Position numbers and translations under genes: made by a program. Positions 9,687 to 16,965 of a DNA stretch of 64,000 bases are shown here, in pieces; position 1 is the stretch's first letter; each line of letters begins with the position of its first letter. The stretch is from NCBI GenBank assembly GCA_028710605.1, contig JAQTTU010000010.1, positions 62,001-126,000 of the forward strand, written 5' to 3'. The DNA comes from Sideroxydans sp. Its GTDB lineage: Bacteria; Pseudomonadota; Gammaproteobacteria; Burkholderiales; Gallionellaceae. A model generated the notes under the pieces. That model was not told where the DNA came from. It was given only the letters and a program-made list of their open reading frames with translations, and made no database searches.

Positions 9687-9740
9687 TTGATATTGCACAC
9701 CCATCGGAATAGACTAGTCATCTGACTAGTTATAAAGAGG
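9687..9740 (+). promoter_or_regulatory. Promoter and palindromic operator of the phd/PIN toxin-antitoxin operon
   Basis: TTGATA (9687-9692), a 17-base spacer and TAGACT (9710-9715) make a plausible sigma-70 promoter. The perfect inverted repeat ACTAGTCA-TC-TGACTAGT (9713-9730) overlaps the -10. This is the position expected for autorepression by the Phd/YefM antitoxin with its toxin. A ribosome-binding AAGAGG follows at 9735-9740, seven bases before the ATG. Confidence 0.7.
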
Positions 9741-9747
9741 TGAAATC

Positions 9748-10002
9748 ATGAACGCATGGCCTGTACAAGATGCAAAATCCCGTTTCAGTGAATTGCTGGA
9801 AGCCTGCATCAACGGCGGGCCGCAACTAGTCACGCGGCGCGGCGCGGAAACTGCCGTGCTTGTACCCATCGCAGAATGGAAGCGAATGAACAACGCCGCG
9901 CGACCTTCGCTGAAGTCATTGCTGCTAACAGATTCCGGGCGGGTCGATTTTGAAATTCCACCGCGCGGTGCGGCCAAGCGTCGTTCGGCAATTACCGGCT
10001 AA
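9748..10002 (+). CDS. Phd/YefM-family antitoxin
   Basis: This 84-residue protein starts MNAWPVQDAKSRFSELLEAC and continues VTRRGAETAVLVPIAEWKRM, the Phd/YefM fold: an N-terminal DNA-binding dimer and a C-terminal toxin-binding tail. It precedes a PIN-domain gene by eight bases, forming a type II toxin-antitoxin operon preceded by a palindromic operator. Confidence 0.9.
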   Translation: MNAWPVQDAKSRFSELLEACINGGPQLVTRRGAETAVLVPIAEWKRMNNAARPSLKSLLLTDSGRVDFEIPPRGAAKRRSAITG

Positions 10003-10010
10003 GGCGCAAC

Positions 10011-10415
10011 ATGTATCTACTCGACACCAATGTCGTCTCCGAACTGCGCAAAATTCGCCCCCACGGCGCAGTGGTTGCGTGGCTTGAAACACTCGCCGAT
10101 GAAGATATTCACCTCAGCGCCGTAACGCTGGGCGAAATACAGGCTGGCATCGAATTAACGCGAGAACAGGATGCCGTCAAAGCGGCTGAAATTGAAGCCT
10201 GGGCAGATCAGGTCGCCGCCACCTACAACATGCTCTCCATGGATGCGACGACCTTTCGTATTTGGGCAAAACTGATGCACAGGCAATCAGACACCGTGTA
10301 TGAAGACGCGATGATAGCCGCCACCGCAATCGTCCATCACCTGACCGTCGTCACCCGAAATGTCCGGGATTTTGAACGCTTCAACGTACCGCTGTTCAAT
10401 CCGTTCGGCGACTAG
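10011..10415 (+). CDS. PIN-domain toxin (VapC/FitB-like ribonuclease)
   Basis: This 134-residue PIN nuclease has conserved acidic residues: Asp5 in LLDTNVVSEL, Glu in TLGEIQAG, Asp in YEDAMIAATA and the final VTRNVRDFERFNVPLFNPF. That ending resembles the FitB/VapC subgroup that pairs with Phd-type antitoxins. It would cleave RNA when released from the antitoxin encoded eight bases upstream. A 31-base perfect hairpin starts 25 bases after the stop. Confidence 0.9.
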   Translation: MYLLDTNVVSELRKIRPHGAVVAWLETLADEDIHLSAVTLGEIQAGIELTREQDAVKAAEIEAWADQVAATYNMLSMDATTFRIWAKLMHRQSDTVYEDAMIAATAIVHHLTVVTRNVRDFERFNVPLFNPFGD

Positions 10416-10439
10416 TTTTTTCGAATTCCGGTAAAGCCA

Positions 10440-10519
10440 CTGCCTGTAGATGCCCGCCAATAGGCGATCTACACGCGGCGCATGATGCAGATCGCCTATT
10501 GGCGGGCATCTACAGGCAG
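10440..10519. repeat. 31-bp perfect inverted repeat (same family as the CCCGTCAATAGG repeat)
   Basis: Bases 10440-10470 and 10489-10519 are perfect reverse complements separated by 18 bases. The arm begins CTGCCTGTAGATGCCCGCCA. It is the most symmetrical member of the dispersed family. It could end transcription of the toxin operon, although no T-run follows. Confidence 0.85.
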
Positions 10520-10574
10520 GTGGATAAATATGTAGGGCGCAATCGTTATTGCGCCGGATGTTTTGAATGAAGAG

Positions 10575-11051
10575 TTAATCTTCTCCGTCAAGAAGCGGAT
10601 ACAAAAGCAAGAGAAGTTGAGAATGAACATCGCCGAGAGCGAGCGTTACTGGATGGCCATTCAACACGGAGCGCAGGCCTGGAGTCTTGTCTCTGTGTTC
10701 ATTAACAAATTCATTAAAATCCGCAACCTTGTGCTCAAACCCAACAGGATTTAAGTTGTGAGCAAGCTTATTTCGAATACTGTTTAACTTTTTCAGCGCG
10801 TCCCACAGCCAAGATGGTACGCGGTCGTAAAACATTGCCTCAGCCAAACAAATGCATTGGTGCGTTTCTAGCCGCGCGTCTTTGAGAGCCATTGGCTTAA
10901 TCAAGGCCTGATCCACAAGCTGCCGCAATAACTCCTCAATCAATAAGTGTCCTTTGAGAATGAGCAACGTCAAATCGTCTGCGGGCGGCAAATGCTCAAA
11001 GTACCTTTCCACGGCCTCAAAAAACATCGGGTTTATTCGTAAAGTAGCCAT
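10575..11051 (-). CDS. HEPN-like domain protein, uncharacterised
   Basis: This 158-residue helical protein contains IRNKLAHNL near residue 92, an Arg-x4-His motif of the kind that forms the ribonuclease site of HEPN domains. The opening (about 1-50) is rich in Leu and Glu (LLILKGHLLIEELLRQLV). HEPN proteins often act in toxin-antitoxin or defence systems, and two toxin-antitoxin pairs lie just upstream, but no nucleotidyltransferase (MNT) partner is present. Base composition is more A+T rich than its neighbours, suggesting acquisition. Confidence 0.6.
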   Translation of the reverse strand: MATLRINPMFFEAVERYFEHLPPADDLTLLILKGHLLIEELLRQLVDQALIKPMALKDARLETHQCICLAEAMFYDRVPSWLWDALKKLNSIRNKLAHNLNPVGFEHKVADFNEFVNEHRDKTPGLRSVLNGHPVTLALGDVHSQLLLLLYPLLDGED

Positions 11052-11165
11052 GGCTGCTAATTCCTTATGTCTGAGTTAAAGGGCTGCGCACTTTCGCGCT
11101 GCTATGCTTGAGCGCTGAGCTATGCGCCGTGAAATTGGGGCGCAAGCGCACCCTACCAAACCAAC

Positions 11166-11246
11166 ACCACATGAAGATGCCTGTCAATAGCCAATCTACA
11201 GGGCATGCCATGACGCAAGTCGGGTTGAAACCCGACCTACTTTACA
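11166..11246. repeat. Repeat remnants
   Basis: A degenerate copy of the CCCGTCAATAGG family (GATGCCTGTCAATAGCCAATCTAC) is followed by AGTCGGGTTGAAACCCGACCTAC at 11219-11241, a short palindrome related to the one at 25136. The latter ends on the 3' end of cydX. Confidence 0.6.
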
Positions 11247-11335
11247 TCGCCTTCCCGCGTCTCAAACCTCATCGCACTCATCACCACCAGCCAAACCGCA
11301 GCAGAAACTCCAAATATCCAGACGAAATACCACAT
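11237..11335 (-). CDS. cydX: Cytochrome bd oxidase small subunit CydX
   Basis: This 32-residue single-pass membrane peptide begins MWYFVWIFGVSAAVWLVV, the CydX/CbdX pattern. CydX stabilises the haem groups of cytochrome bd. Its ATG at 11335 is 15 bases downstream of the cydB stop, with AAAGGA as ribosome-binding site. A much longer overlapping frame runs into it from the cydB antiparallel frames but is not a real gene. Confidence 0.9.
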   Translation of the reverse strand: MWYFVWIFGVSAAVWLVVMSAMRFETREGDVK

Positions 11336-11349
11336 GATGTTTTCCTTTC

Positions 11350-12486
11350 TCAATAGACCGAGTGGTCGTTGGCTTCGATGTGGGCGGTGGTGATTTTGCC
11401 GCGCATGAGGCGGTAGGCCCAGCCGGTGTAGGCGACGACGATGGGGGTCATGACCAGCGCAACCCACAGCATGACTTCCAGCGTGCGTGCGCTGGAGACG
11501 CAATCCCACAGCGTCAGACTGTGGTTGGGCATGGCACTGGAGGGCAGCACGAAGGGGAACATGGCGACTCCGGTGGTGAAGATCACGCCTAGCATGGCGA
11601 CCGAACTGGCGACGAAAGCCAGCACACCTTTCAACTTGGCGGCGAACACGATGCCGAGCAATGCACCGAGGAAGCCGAGCGCGGGGAATATCCACAGCAG
11701 CGGCAGTTTGTGGAAGTTGCCCAGCCATGCACCGGTTTGCATCGCCACCACTTTGTCCAGCGGGCTTTGCACTGCGCCCGCTTCGGGCGCAGAGAGCAAG
11801 GTGTAGCCGTGCATGCCCGCCACCAGCACGCCGCACAACGCCAACAGCAGCAGCATCAGCGCGCCGAAGATCAGCGCGGCGCGGCGGGCGCGGGTTTGCA
11901 GTACGCCTTCGGTGCGCACGATCAAATAATTCGCGCCGTGAAAGACAATCATGGACAGACTGAGTACGCCCGCCAGCAAGGCGAACGGATTGAGTAACGC
12001 CCAGAACGTGCCGCTGTAAACCGAGCGCATGTCGCCCTCGTAATGGAACGGCACGCCCTGCAACACGTTGCCGAAGGCCACGCCGAACAGCAGCGCGGGC
12101 ACGGCGGAACCGACGAAGATGCCCCAGTCCCATGCGCTGCGCCAACGCGGATCGGCCACTTTGCTGCGGAAGTCGAAACCGACCGGACGCAGGAACATCG
12201 CCCACAACACCGCCATCAGCGCGAAATACAAACCGGAGAACGCCGTGGCATACACCAGCGGCCACGCGGCGAAAATCGCGCCACCGGCGGTGATGAACCA
12301 CACCTGATTGCCATCCCAGTGCGGCGCAACGCTGTTGATTAGCGCGCGGCGTTCGCTATCGGTTTTGGCGACGAAAGGCAGCAGCGCGCCCATGCCCATG
12401 TCATGCCCGTCCATCACGGCGAAGCCGACCAGCAATACACCCACCAGTAGCCACCAGATCAGCTTGAGCGTTTCGTAATCAAACAT
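11350..12486 (-). CDS. cydB: Cytochrome bd ubiquinol oxidase subunit II
   Basis: This 378-residue integral membrane protein with about nine hydrophobic segments forms the heterodimer with CydA. The N-terminal [19 protein letters not shown] and the following [19 protein letters not shown] are characteristic. The start at 12486 is preceded by AAGGAG at a seven-base spacing; the seven extra codons upstream are ignored. It is followed by cydX. Confidence 0.96.
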   Translation of the reverse strand: MFDYETLKLIWWLLVGVLLVGFAVMDGHDMGMGALLPFVAKTDSERRALINSVAPHWDGNQVWFITAGGAIFAAWPLVYATAFSGLYFALMAVLWAMFLRPVGFDFRSKVADPRWRSAWDWGIFVGSAVPALLFGVAFGNVLQGVPFHYEGDMRSVYSGTFWALLNPFALLAGVLSLSMIVFHGANYLIVRTEGVLQTRARRAALIFGALMLLLLALCGVLVAGMHGYTLLSAPEAGAVQSPLDKVVAMQTGAWLGNFHKLPLLWIFPALGFLGALLGIVFAAKLKGVLAFVASSVAMLGVIFTTGVAMFPFVLPSSAMPNHSLTLWDCVSSARTLEVMLWVALVMTPIVVAYTGWAYRLMRGKITTAHIEANDHSVY

Positions 12487-12574
12487 ATCATGCTCCTTTA
12501 AAATCAAAACCTAAAATCAAGTCACAGAGTTCACAGAGAACACAGAGAATGAAGTGCCATCCCTTCATCCACAG

Positions 12575-12705
12575 CCTCACAGTCCCCTCTCCCGCAGGCG
12601 GGAGAGGGTTAGGGTGAGGGTCTTCGAGAACCAAAAAGTTTAGTTCCATAGCATAGCCCCTCATCCCCAGCCCTTCTCCCGCCTGCGGGAGAAGGGAGTA
12701 AAACG
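12575..12705. repeat. Paired CTCTCCCGCxxGCGGGAGAG palindromes
   Basis: CCCTCTCCCGCAGGCGGGAGAGGGT (about 12590-12614) and CTTCTCCCGCCTGCGGGAGAAGG (about 12674-12697) are two palindromes linked by GTGAGGGTCTTCGAG and CCCTCATCCCCAGCC. The same composite occurs in frame within mutL. It lies between cydA and cydB, so a transcript of the operon would contain both hairpins. Confidence 0.75.
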
Positions 12706-12723
12706 GTTGCAGCCATACTGTGG

Positions 12724-14289
12724 CTAATTGTTTTTTGTTCGTACCGTCTCAAAGTGATACCCGCCCGTGCCCAGACTCGACGGTCCCAGCCGCGCGTACT
12801 TGAACATCAAGTACAACTCGGCGATCAGCAGCAAGGTGTAGAACACGAAAAATCCCGCCAGCGACAGCAGCACTTCGCTGGCCGACAAGCTGGAGACCGA
12901 CAAGTGCGTGGGCAGCACGCCATATACCGTCCACGGTTGCCGCCCGACCTCGGCCACGATCCAGCCCAGTTGCGTGGCGAGCCACGGCAAGGGAATGAAC
13001 CACAGCGCACAGCGCAACAACCACGGCTTGCGCTCAAAATTATTTTTCAGCGAAGCCCAGAAAGCGACGACGAACAAGGCGATGAAAGCGAAGCCCAGCA
13101 ACATCATCAAGCGAAAACTCCAGAACAGCGGCGCGACCGGCGGGATCGCATCATCCACCGCATTCGCCAACATTTCCGGCGTGGCTTGCAACACATCGTC
13201 GGTGTATTTTTTCAGCAGCAGGCCGTAGCCGAGATCGGCCTGGTGTGCGGCGAATTGGCTGACTGCTTCGGCATCGTTTTTATCTTTGCGCATGCGTCCC
13301 AGCGCACTCACGGCAAGCGCGCCGCTCTCGATGCGCCGCTTGATGGTGACTTCCAATTGGTCGATGCCGGGCAACACCTTGTCCGTGCTGCGCGTGGCGA
13401 TCAGCCCCAGCACGTAGGGAATTTTCACCTCGGCGTGGTTGCTGCGCGCGGCCTCATCGGGAATGCCGAACAGAACCAGCCCCGCCGGTGCGGCTTCGGT
13501 CTGCCATATTCCTTCCATCGCAGCCAACTTGGTCTGCTGGCGTTCGGCGAGCGCGAAACCGGATTCGTCGCCCAGCACCACCACCGACAACGCCGAGATC
13601 AAACCGAACGCGGCGGCGATGCGGAACGAGCGGCGCGCGAACGCCATATCGCGGCCTTTGAGCAGATACCACGAGGAAATGCCCAGCACGAATATCGCGG
13701 AAGTCACATAGCCGGACGACACGGTATGCAAGAACTCGGTCTGCGCCGCCGGATTGAAAACCAGTTCGCTGAAGCTGCTCAGCTCCATGCGCATGGTGAG
13801 CGGATTGAATGCCGCGCCCACCGGATTCTGCATCCAACCGTTGGCGATCAGGATCAGCACCGCCGACAGATTGGAGCCGATAGCCACCAGATAGGTGACG
13901 GTCAAATGCCCCATCTTGGACAACCTGTCCCAGCCAAAAAAGAACAGGCCGACAAACGTGGATTCCAGGAAGAACGCCAGTAGCCCCTCGATGGCCAGCG
14001 GCGCGCCGAAAATGTCGCCGACGTAATGCGAGTAGTACGACCAGTTGGTGCCGAACTGGAATTCCAGCGTGAGGCCGGTGGTCACGCCCAGCGCGAAATT
14101 GATGCCGAACAGCTTGCCCCAGAACTTGGTCATGTCGCGGTAAATGGGGTTGCCTGTTTTCACATACACCGTCTCCATGATCGCCAGCATGAACGTCATG
14201 CCCAGCGTCAGCGGCACGAACAGGAAGTGATAAAGCGCGGTCACGGCGAACTGCAAACGCGCGAGGTCAACGGCGGCGGGATCAATCAT
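12724..14289 (-). CDS. cydA: Cytochrome bd ubiquinol oxidase subunit I
   Basis: This 521-residue haem-binding subunit oxidises ubiquinol and reduces oxygen with high affinity. The opening MIDPAAVDLARLQFAVTALYHFLFVPLTL contains the conserved first haem-ligand histidine. The total length and the long periplasmic stretch around residues 255-370 match the long Q-loop group. The start at 14289 has GGAG nine bases upstream and overlaps the cydP end by eight bases. High-affinity oxidases suit microaerobic life. Confidence 0.96.
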   Translation of the reverse strand: MIDPAAVDLARLQFAVTALYHFLFVPLTLGMTFMLAIMETVYVKTGNPIYRDMTKFWGKLFGINFALGVTTGLTLEFQFGTNWSYYSHYVGDIFGAPLAIEGLLAFFLESTFVGLFFFGWDRLSKMGHLTVTYLVAIGSNLSAVLILIANGWMQNPVGAAFNPLTMRMELSSFSELVFNPAAQTEFLHTVSSGYVTSAIFVLGISSWYLLKGRDMAFARRSFRIAAAFGLISALSVVVLGDESGFALAERQQTKLAAMEGIWQTEAAPAGLVLFGIPDEAARSNHAEVKIPYVLGLIATRSTDKVLPGIDQLEVTIKRRIESGALAVSALGRMRKDKNDAEAVSQFAAHQADLGYGLLLKKYTDDVLQATPEMLANAVDDAIPPVAPLFWSFRLMMLLGFAFIALFVVAFWASLKNNFERKPWLLRCALWFIPLPWLATQLGWIVAEVGRQPWTVYGVLPTHLSVSSLSASEVLLSLAGFFVFYTLLLIAELYLMFKYARLGPSSLGTGGYHFETVRTKNN

Positions 14290-14497
14290 GGCGGATGCTC
14301 CGGGAAGTGGAAGAAGAATCTGGTGCAGTGCCGGAGATGCGCTCGGCGACTGCGTTGGCAATTGATTGCTTGTCGGGCGCATGCGAGAAAAACGCCCACC
14401 ACAGGATGAACAGCAAAAAGATTTTCAGCGACAACGTCGCGAGGATTTCCCATCTGAGGGGTTGTTGCTTAAAAGAAAACCATTTCTTGTTCGGCAT
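14282..14497 (-). CDS. cydP: CydP-type small membrane protein of the cyd operon
   Basis: This 71-residue protein, MPNKKWFSFKQQPLRWEILA then a single hydrophobic helix (residues 23-39) and a polar tail, matches the short subunit called CydP found before cydA in many betaproteobacteria and pseudomonads. It overlaps cydA by eight bases, so they are translationally linked. The longer frame upstream reads through a palindromic repeat and is not used. Confidence 0.75.
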   Translation of the reverse strand: MPNKKWFSFKQQPLRWEILATLSLKIFLLFILWWAFFSHAPDKQSIANAVAERISGTAPDSSSTSRSIRHD

Positions 14498-14535
14498 TTT
14501 GCGCTCGGAGTGTATGCAGCAAAAATTCGTTACAT

Positions 14536-14647
14536 CGTCATTCCGGCGTAGGCCGGAATCCAGCTGAAACAATGAATCCGCGTAGCGGACAAAACCCAAC
14601 TGCATGTTGAATAACTGCGCTGGATTCCGGCCTGCGCCGGAATGACG
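14536..14647. repeat. CGTCATTCCGGCGCAGGCCGG paired repeat
   Basis: Arms CGTCATTCCGGCGTAGGCCG...AATCCAGC (14536-14564) and GCTGGATTCCGG...GGAATGACG (14619-14647) are inverted. The spacer contains GCGTAGCGGACAAAACCCAACTGCA. The same composite, with a similar spacer, occurs at 20623-20748 and 31739-31853. It lies upstream of cydP. Confidence 0.85.
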
Positions 14648-14691
14648 GCACAAATGGATGCTACTCCAAAAATATCCGCCTAGGCATCCGC

Positions 14692-14899
14692 TATACATAG
14701 CGACAGAAATCGTAGCGAGCGAGCCGACATCGGGGGAGCCCGGAGCGCAGGCACCGGAATGTACGTTAAGTATATGAGGATGCCGAGCACCGCGCGACCC
14801 CGATGCCGGTTCGCGCATAACCAGCCACTTAGCGCGGGCTTTTTCGCGCTTAGTGGAATGGCTAGTAGCTTCATCAGTAGATTTATGTCGCTATGTATA
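14692..14899. repeat. 208-bp structured element with 20-bp inverted ends
   Basis: TATACATAGCGACAGAAATC (14692-14711) is matched in inverse at 14880-14899 with one mismatch. Nested pairs include CCGACATCGGGG with CCCCGATGCCGG (about 14728/14802), CCACTTAGCGCG with CGCGCTTAGTGG (14825/14848), and GGCATCC (14683) with GGATGCC (14783). It is non-coding, ends nine bases before TATAAT/mutL, and may be a MITE or a structured RNA gene. It occupies most of the 414-base gap 14498-14911, together with the repeat at 14536. Confidence 0.7.
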
Positions 14900-14911
14900 T
14901 AATCCGCCGCC

Positions 14912-16855
14912 ATGTCAGCCATCCAACTCCTCCCCGACCTGCTTATCAACCAGATCGCCGCTGGCGAGGTGATCGAGCGCCCGGCTTCGGCCTTGAAAGA
15001 ATTGCTGGAAAACAGCCTGGATGCGGGAGCATCGGACATTGCGGTGCAGTTGGAAATGGGCGGCGTGAAGCTGCTGCGCGTGCGCGACAACGGCGGCGGC
15101 ATCGCGCAGGAACAACTGCCGCTGGCCTTGATGCGCCACGCCACCAGCAAGATCGCCTCGCTCGACGACTTGCAGCGCGTATCCAGCATGGGCTTTCGCG
15201 GCGAGGCGCTGGCGAGCATGGCAGCGGTGGCGCATGTCACGCTCACCAGCCGCAATGCACAGGCGGCACACGCGTGGAAGATCGAAGCATCGGATGGCAC
15301 ACAGGGAAACGCCGCACCTGCCGCGCACGCGCATGGCACCAGTGTGGAAATGCGCGAGCTGTATTTCAACACGCCCGCGCGGCGCAAATTCCTGAAGACA
15401 GAAAACACCGAGTTCGCCTGGTGCGAAGAAACATTCAAACGCATCGCGCTGTCGCGACCGGATGTGGCGTTTTCGTTGCAGCATAACGGGCGGATGGTGT
15501 GGCAACTGGCGGCTTCACCGAACAGCCCTCACCCTCAATCCCTCTCCCGCCTGCGGGAGAGGGAAGCAAATTCCCCTCGCCCGCCCCTCACCCCATACCC
15601 TCTCCCAAAGGGAGAGGGGGGGGGCACGGGGCTAGGGGTGAGGGTCTCGGCAATCCTCGGCACCGAATTCGGCCAGCACGCCGTCGCCGTCGAAAAACAA
15701 ATAGGTAACCTGCATTTGTACGGCATCGCCGCCCTGCCCGCCTATTCGCGTTCATCCCGCGACGAACAATATTTTTTCGTCAATGGCCGCTTCGTGCGCG
15801 ACAAAGTGTTGATGCACGCGGTGCGCCAAGCCTATCAAGACATCCTGCACCACCAGCGCCATCCCGCCTTCGTGCTGTTCCTCGAACTGCCGCCGGAACA
15901 GGTGGACGTGAACGTGCATCCAGCCAAGAGCGAGGTGCGCTTCCGCGAGAGTCAGGGCATACACCAGTTCGTGTTCCACGCGTTGCAGGATGCGTTGGGC
16001 GGGACGATGGAAGCCGCCACCACGCAAGATGTAGGAGCGAGCCCTTCGACTGGGCTCAGGACAGGCTTGCTCGCGAATGATGTTCGCGAGCAAGCTCGCT
16101 CCTACAACACCAGCCAGCAACGCATGGCGTTCGGAGCAGAACAGCGCGAAGCGAGTTATCGCTTGTGGGAAACACAGACGGAGAAGGGGGAAGGGGGAAG
16201 GGAGAAGGGTCAAACCTCGCCCGCCTTTGACGTTCCCCTTCCCCCTTCCCCCTTATCCCTTCCCGCCCAAGAACACCCCCTCGGCTTCGCCCTCGGCCAG
16301 CTCTCCGGCATCTACATCCTCGCGCAGAACCAGCAAGGCTTGATCGTGGTCGATATGCACGCCGCGCACGAGCGCATCGTGTATGAAAAACTCAAAACCG
16401 CGTTCGACCAGCAGCAGATGCCGACGCAACCGTTGCTGATCCCGGTGACGTTTCCCGCCGACACACTGGACATCGCCACCGTCGAAGACGAACAGGAGGC
16501 GTTGCACCAACTCGGCTTCGACCTCGCGCCCATCTCCACCCACACCCTCGCCGTGCGCGCCATGCCCGCCATGCTCAAACAAGCCCACGCCGAAACCGCC
16601 GCACGCGAGGTGTTGCACGAGCTGCGCGAATTCGGCGCTTCCCGCGCGCTCACCGAGCGCCGCAACGAACTGCTCGCCACGCTGGCCTGCCATTCCGCCG
16701 TGCGCGCCAACCAGCAACTGAGCCTGCCCGAGATGAACTCCATCCTGCGCGAGATGGAGCAGACCGAACGCGCCGACCAGTGCAACCACGGCCGCCCGAC
16801 CTGGTTCCAGCTCACGCTGGCGGAACTGGATGCGATGTTCATGCGCGGAAAATAA
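14912..16855 (+). CDS. mutL: DNA mismatch repair protein MutL with three repeat-derived insertions
   Basis: This 647-residue MutL has the N-terminal GHKL ATPase: ELLENSLDAGASDI (about 30-43), RDNGGGI, RHATSKI and GFRGEALASM. The C-terminal dimerisation domain contains DMHAAHERIVYE, matching the DMHA(x)2E(x)4E endonuclease form known in Neisseria. Three in-frame insertions derived from palindromic DNA are visible at about residues 206-246 (inside the N-terminal half), 373-399 and 424-452 (linker). The frame stays open through all of them. TATAAT at 14898-14903 lies very close to the ATG, so a leaderless or very short leader is possible. Confidence 0.95.
   Translation: MSAIQLLPDLLINQIAAGEVIERPASALKELLENSLDAGASDIAVQLEMGGVKLLRVRDNGGGIAQEQLPLALMRHATSKIASLDDLQRVSSMGFRGEALASMAAVAHVTLTSRNAQAAHAWKIEASDGTQGNAAPAAHAHGTSVEMRELYFNTPARRKFLKTENTEFAWCEETFKRIALSRPDVAFSLQHNGRMVWQLAASPNSPHPQSLSRLREREANSPRPPLTPYPLPKGEGGGTGLGVRVSAILGTEFGQHAVAVEKQIGNLHLYGIAALPAYSRSSRDEQYFFVNGRFVRDKVLMHAVRQAYQDILHHQRHPAFVLFLELPPEQVDVNVHPAKSEVRFRESQGIHQFVFHALQDALGGTMEAATTQDVGASPSTGLRTGLLANDVREQARSYNTSQQRMAFGAEQREASYRLWETQTEKGEGGREKGQTSPAFDVPLPPSPLSLPAQEHPLGFALGQLSGIYILAQNQQGLIVVDMHAAHERIVYEKLKTAFDQQQMPTQPLLIPVTFPADTLDIATVEDEQEALHQLGFDLAPISTHTLAVRAMPAMLKQAHAETAAREVLHELREFGASRALTERRNELLATLACHSAVRANQQLSLPEMNSILREMEQTERADQCNHGRPTWFQLTLAELDAMFMRGK
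15530..15650. repeat. In-frame palindromic repeat inside mutL (first)
   Basis: CCCTCTCCCGCCTGCGGGAGAGGG lies next to CCCTCTCCCAAAGGGAGAGGG and GGGTGAGGGTCTCGG, the same composite as in the cydA-cydB gap. It is translated within MutL as a Pro/Arg/Glu-rich stretch beginning PHPQSLSRLREREANSPRPP. The flanks QLAAS and VSAILGTEFG are normal MutL sequence. Confidence 0.85.
16029..16108. repeat. In-frame palindromic repeat inside mutL (second)
   Basis: GTAGGAGCGAGCCCTTCGAC at the left and CGAGCAAGCTCGCTCCTAC at the right are inverted, with TTGCTCGCGAATGATGTTCGCGAGCAA in the centre. It encodes VGASPSTGLRTGLLANDVRE in the MutL linker. The frame is kept open. Confidence 0.85.
16178..16266. repeat. In-frame purine/pyrimidine palindrome inside mutL (third)
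   Basis: GAGAAGGGGGAAGGGGGAAG on the left and CTTCCCCCTTCCCCCTTATC on the right form inverted arms around AGGGTCAAACCTCGCCCGCC. It encodes a Gly/Lys/Arg/Pro-rich stretch in the variable linker, where extra length is tolerated. Confidence 0.75.
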
Positions 16856-16965
16856 TCGGCCAATGAGACACGCCGGAATCGAATGTCTGGCCGGGAACAG
16901 GCATAATGACGCACTTTTTTCAGGTTTTTCCTTTTAACGTAACTTAACAAGTTTGGATTTTTTAA

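Noticed and set aside
9392-9747. CRISPR-like array of repeats
   Set aside because: Repeats are palindromic, unequal in spacing and of different types; there are no unique spacers and no cas genes.
10563-10754. 63-codon plus-strand frame
   Set aside because: It starts in a repeat and runs antisense to the HEPN-like gene, with no ribosome-binding site or domain.
11237-12301. 354-codon minus-strand frame ending in CydX
   Set aside because: Only its last 32 codons are real (cydX); the rest is an out-of-frame reading of cydB.
12754-13983. 409-codon plus-strand frame across cydA
   Set aside because: It is antisense to a gene with clear CydA motifs; the translated sequence is low-complexity (His/Gln/Arg rich) and has no recognisable domain.
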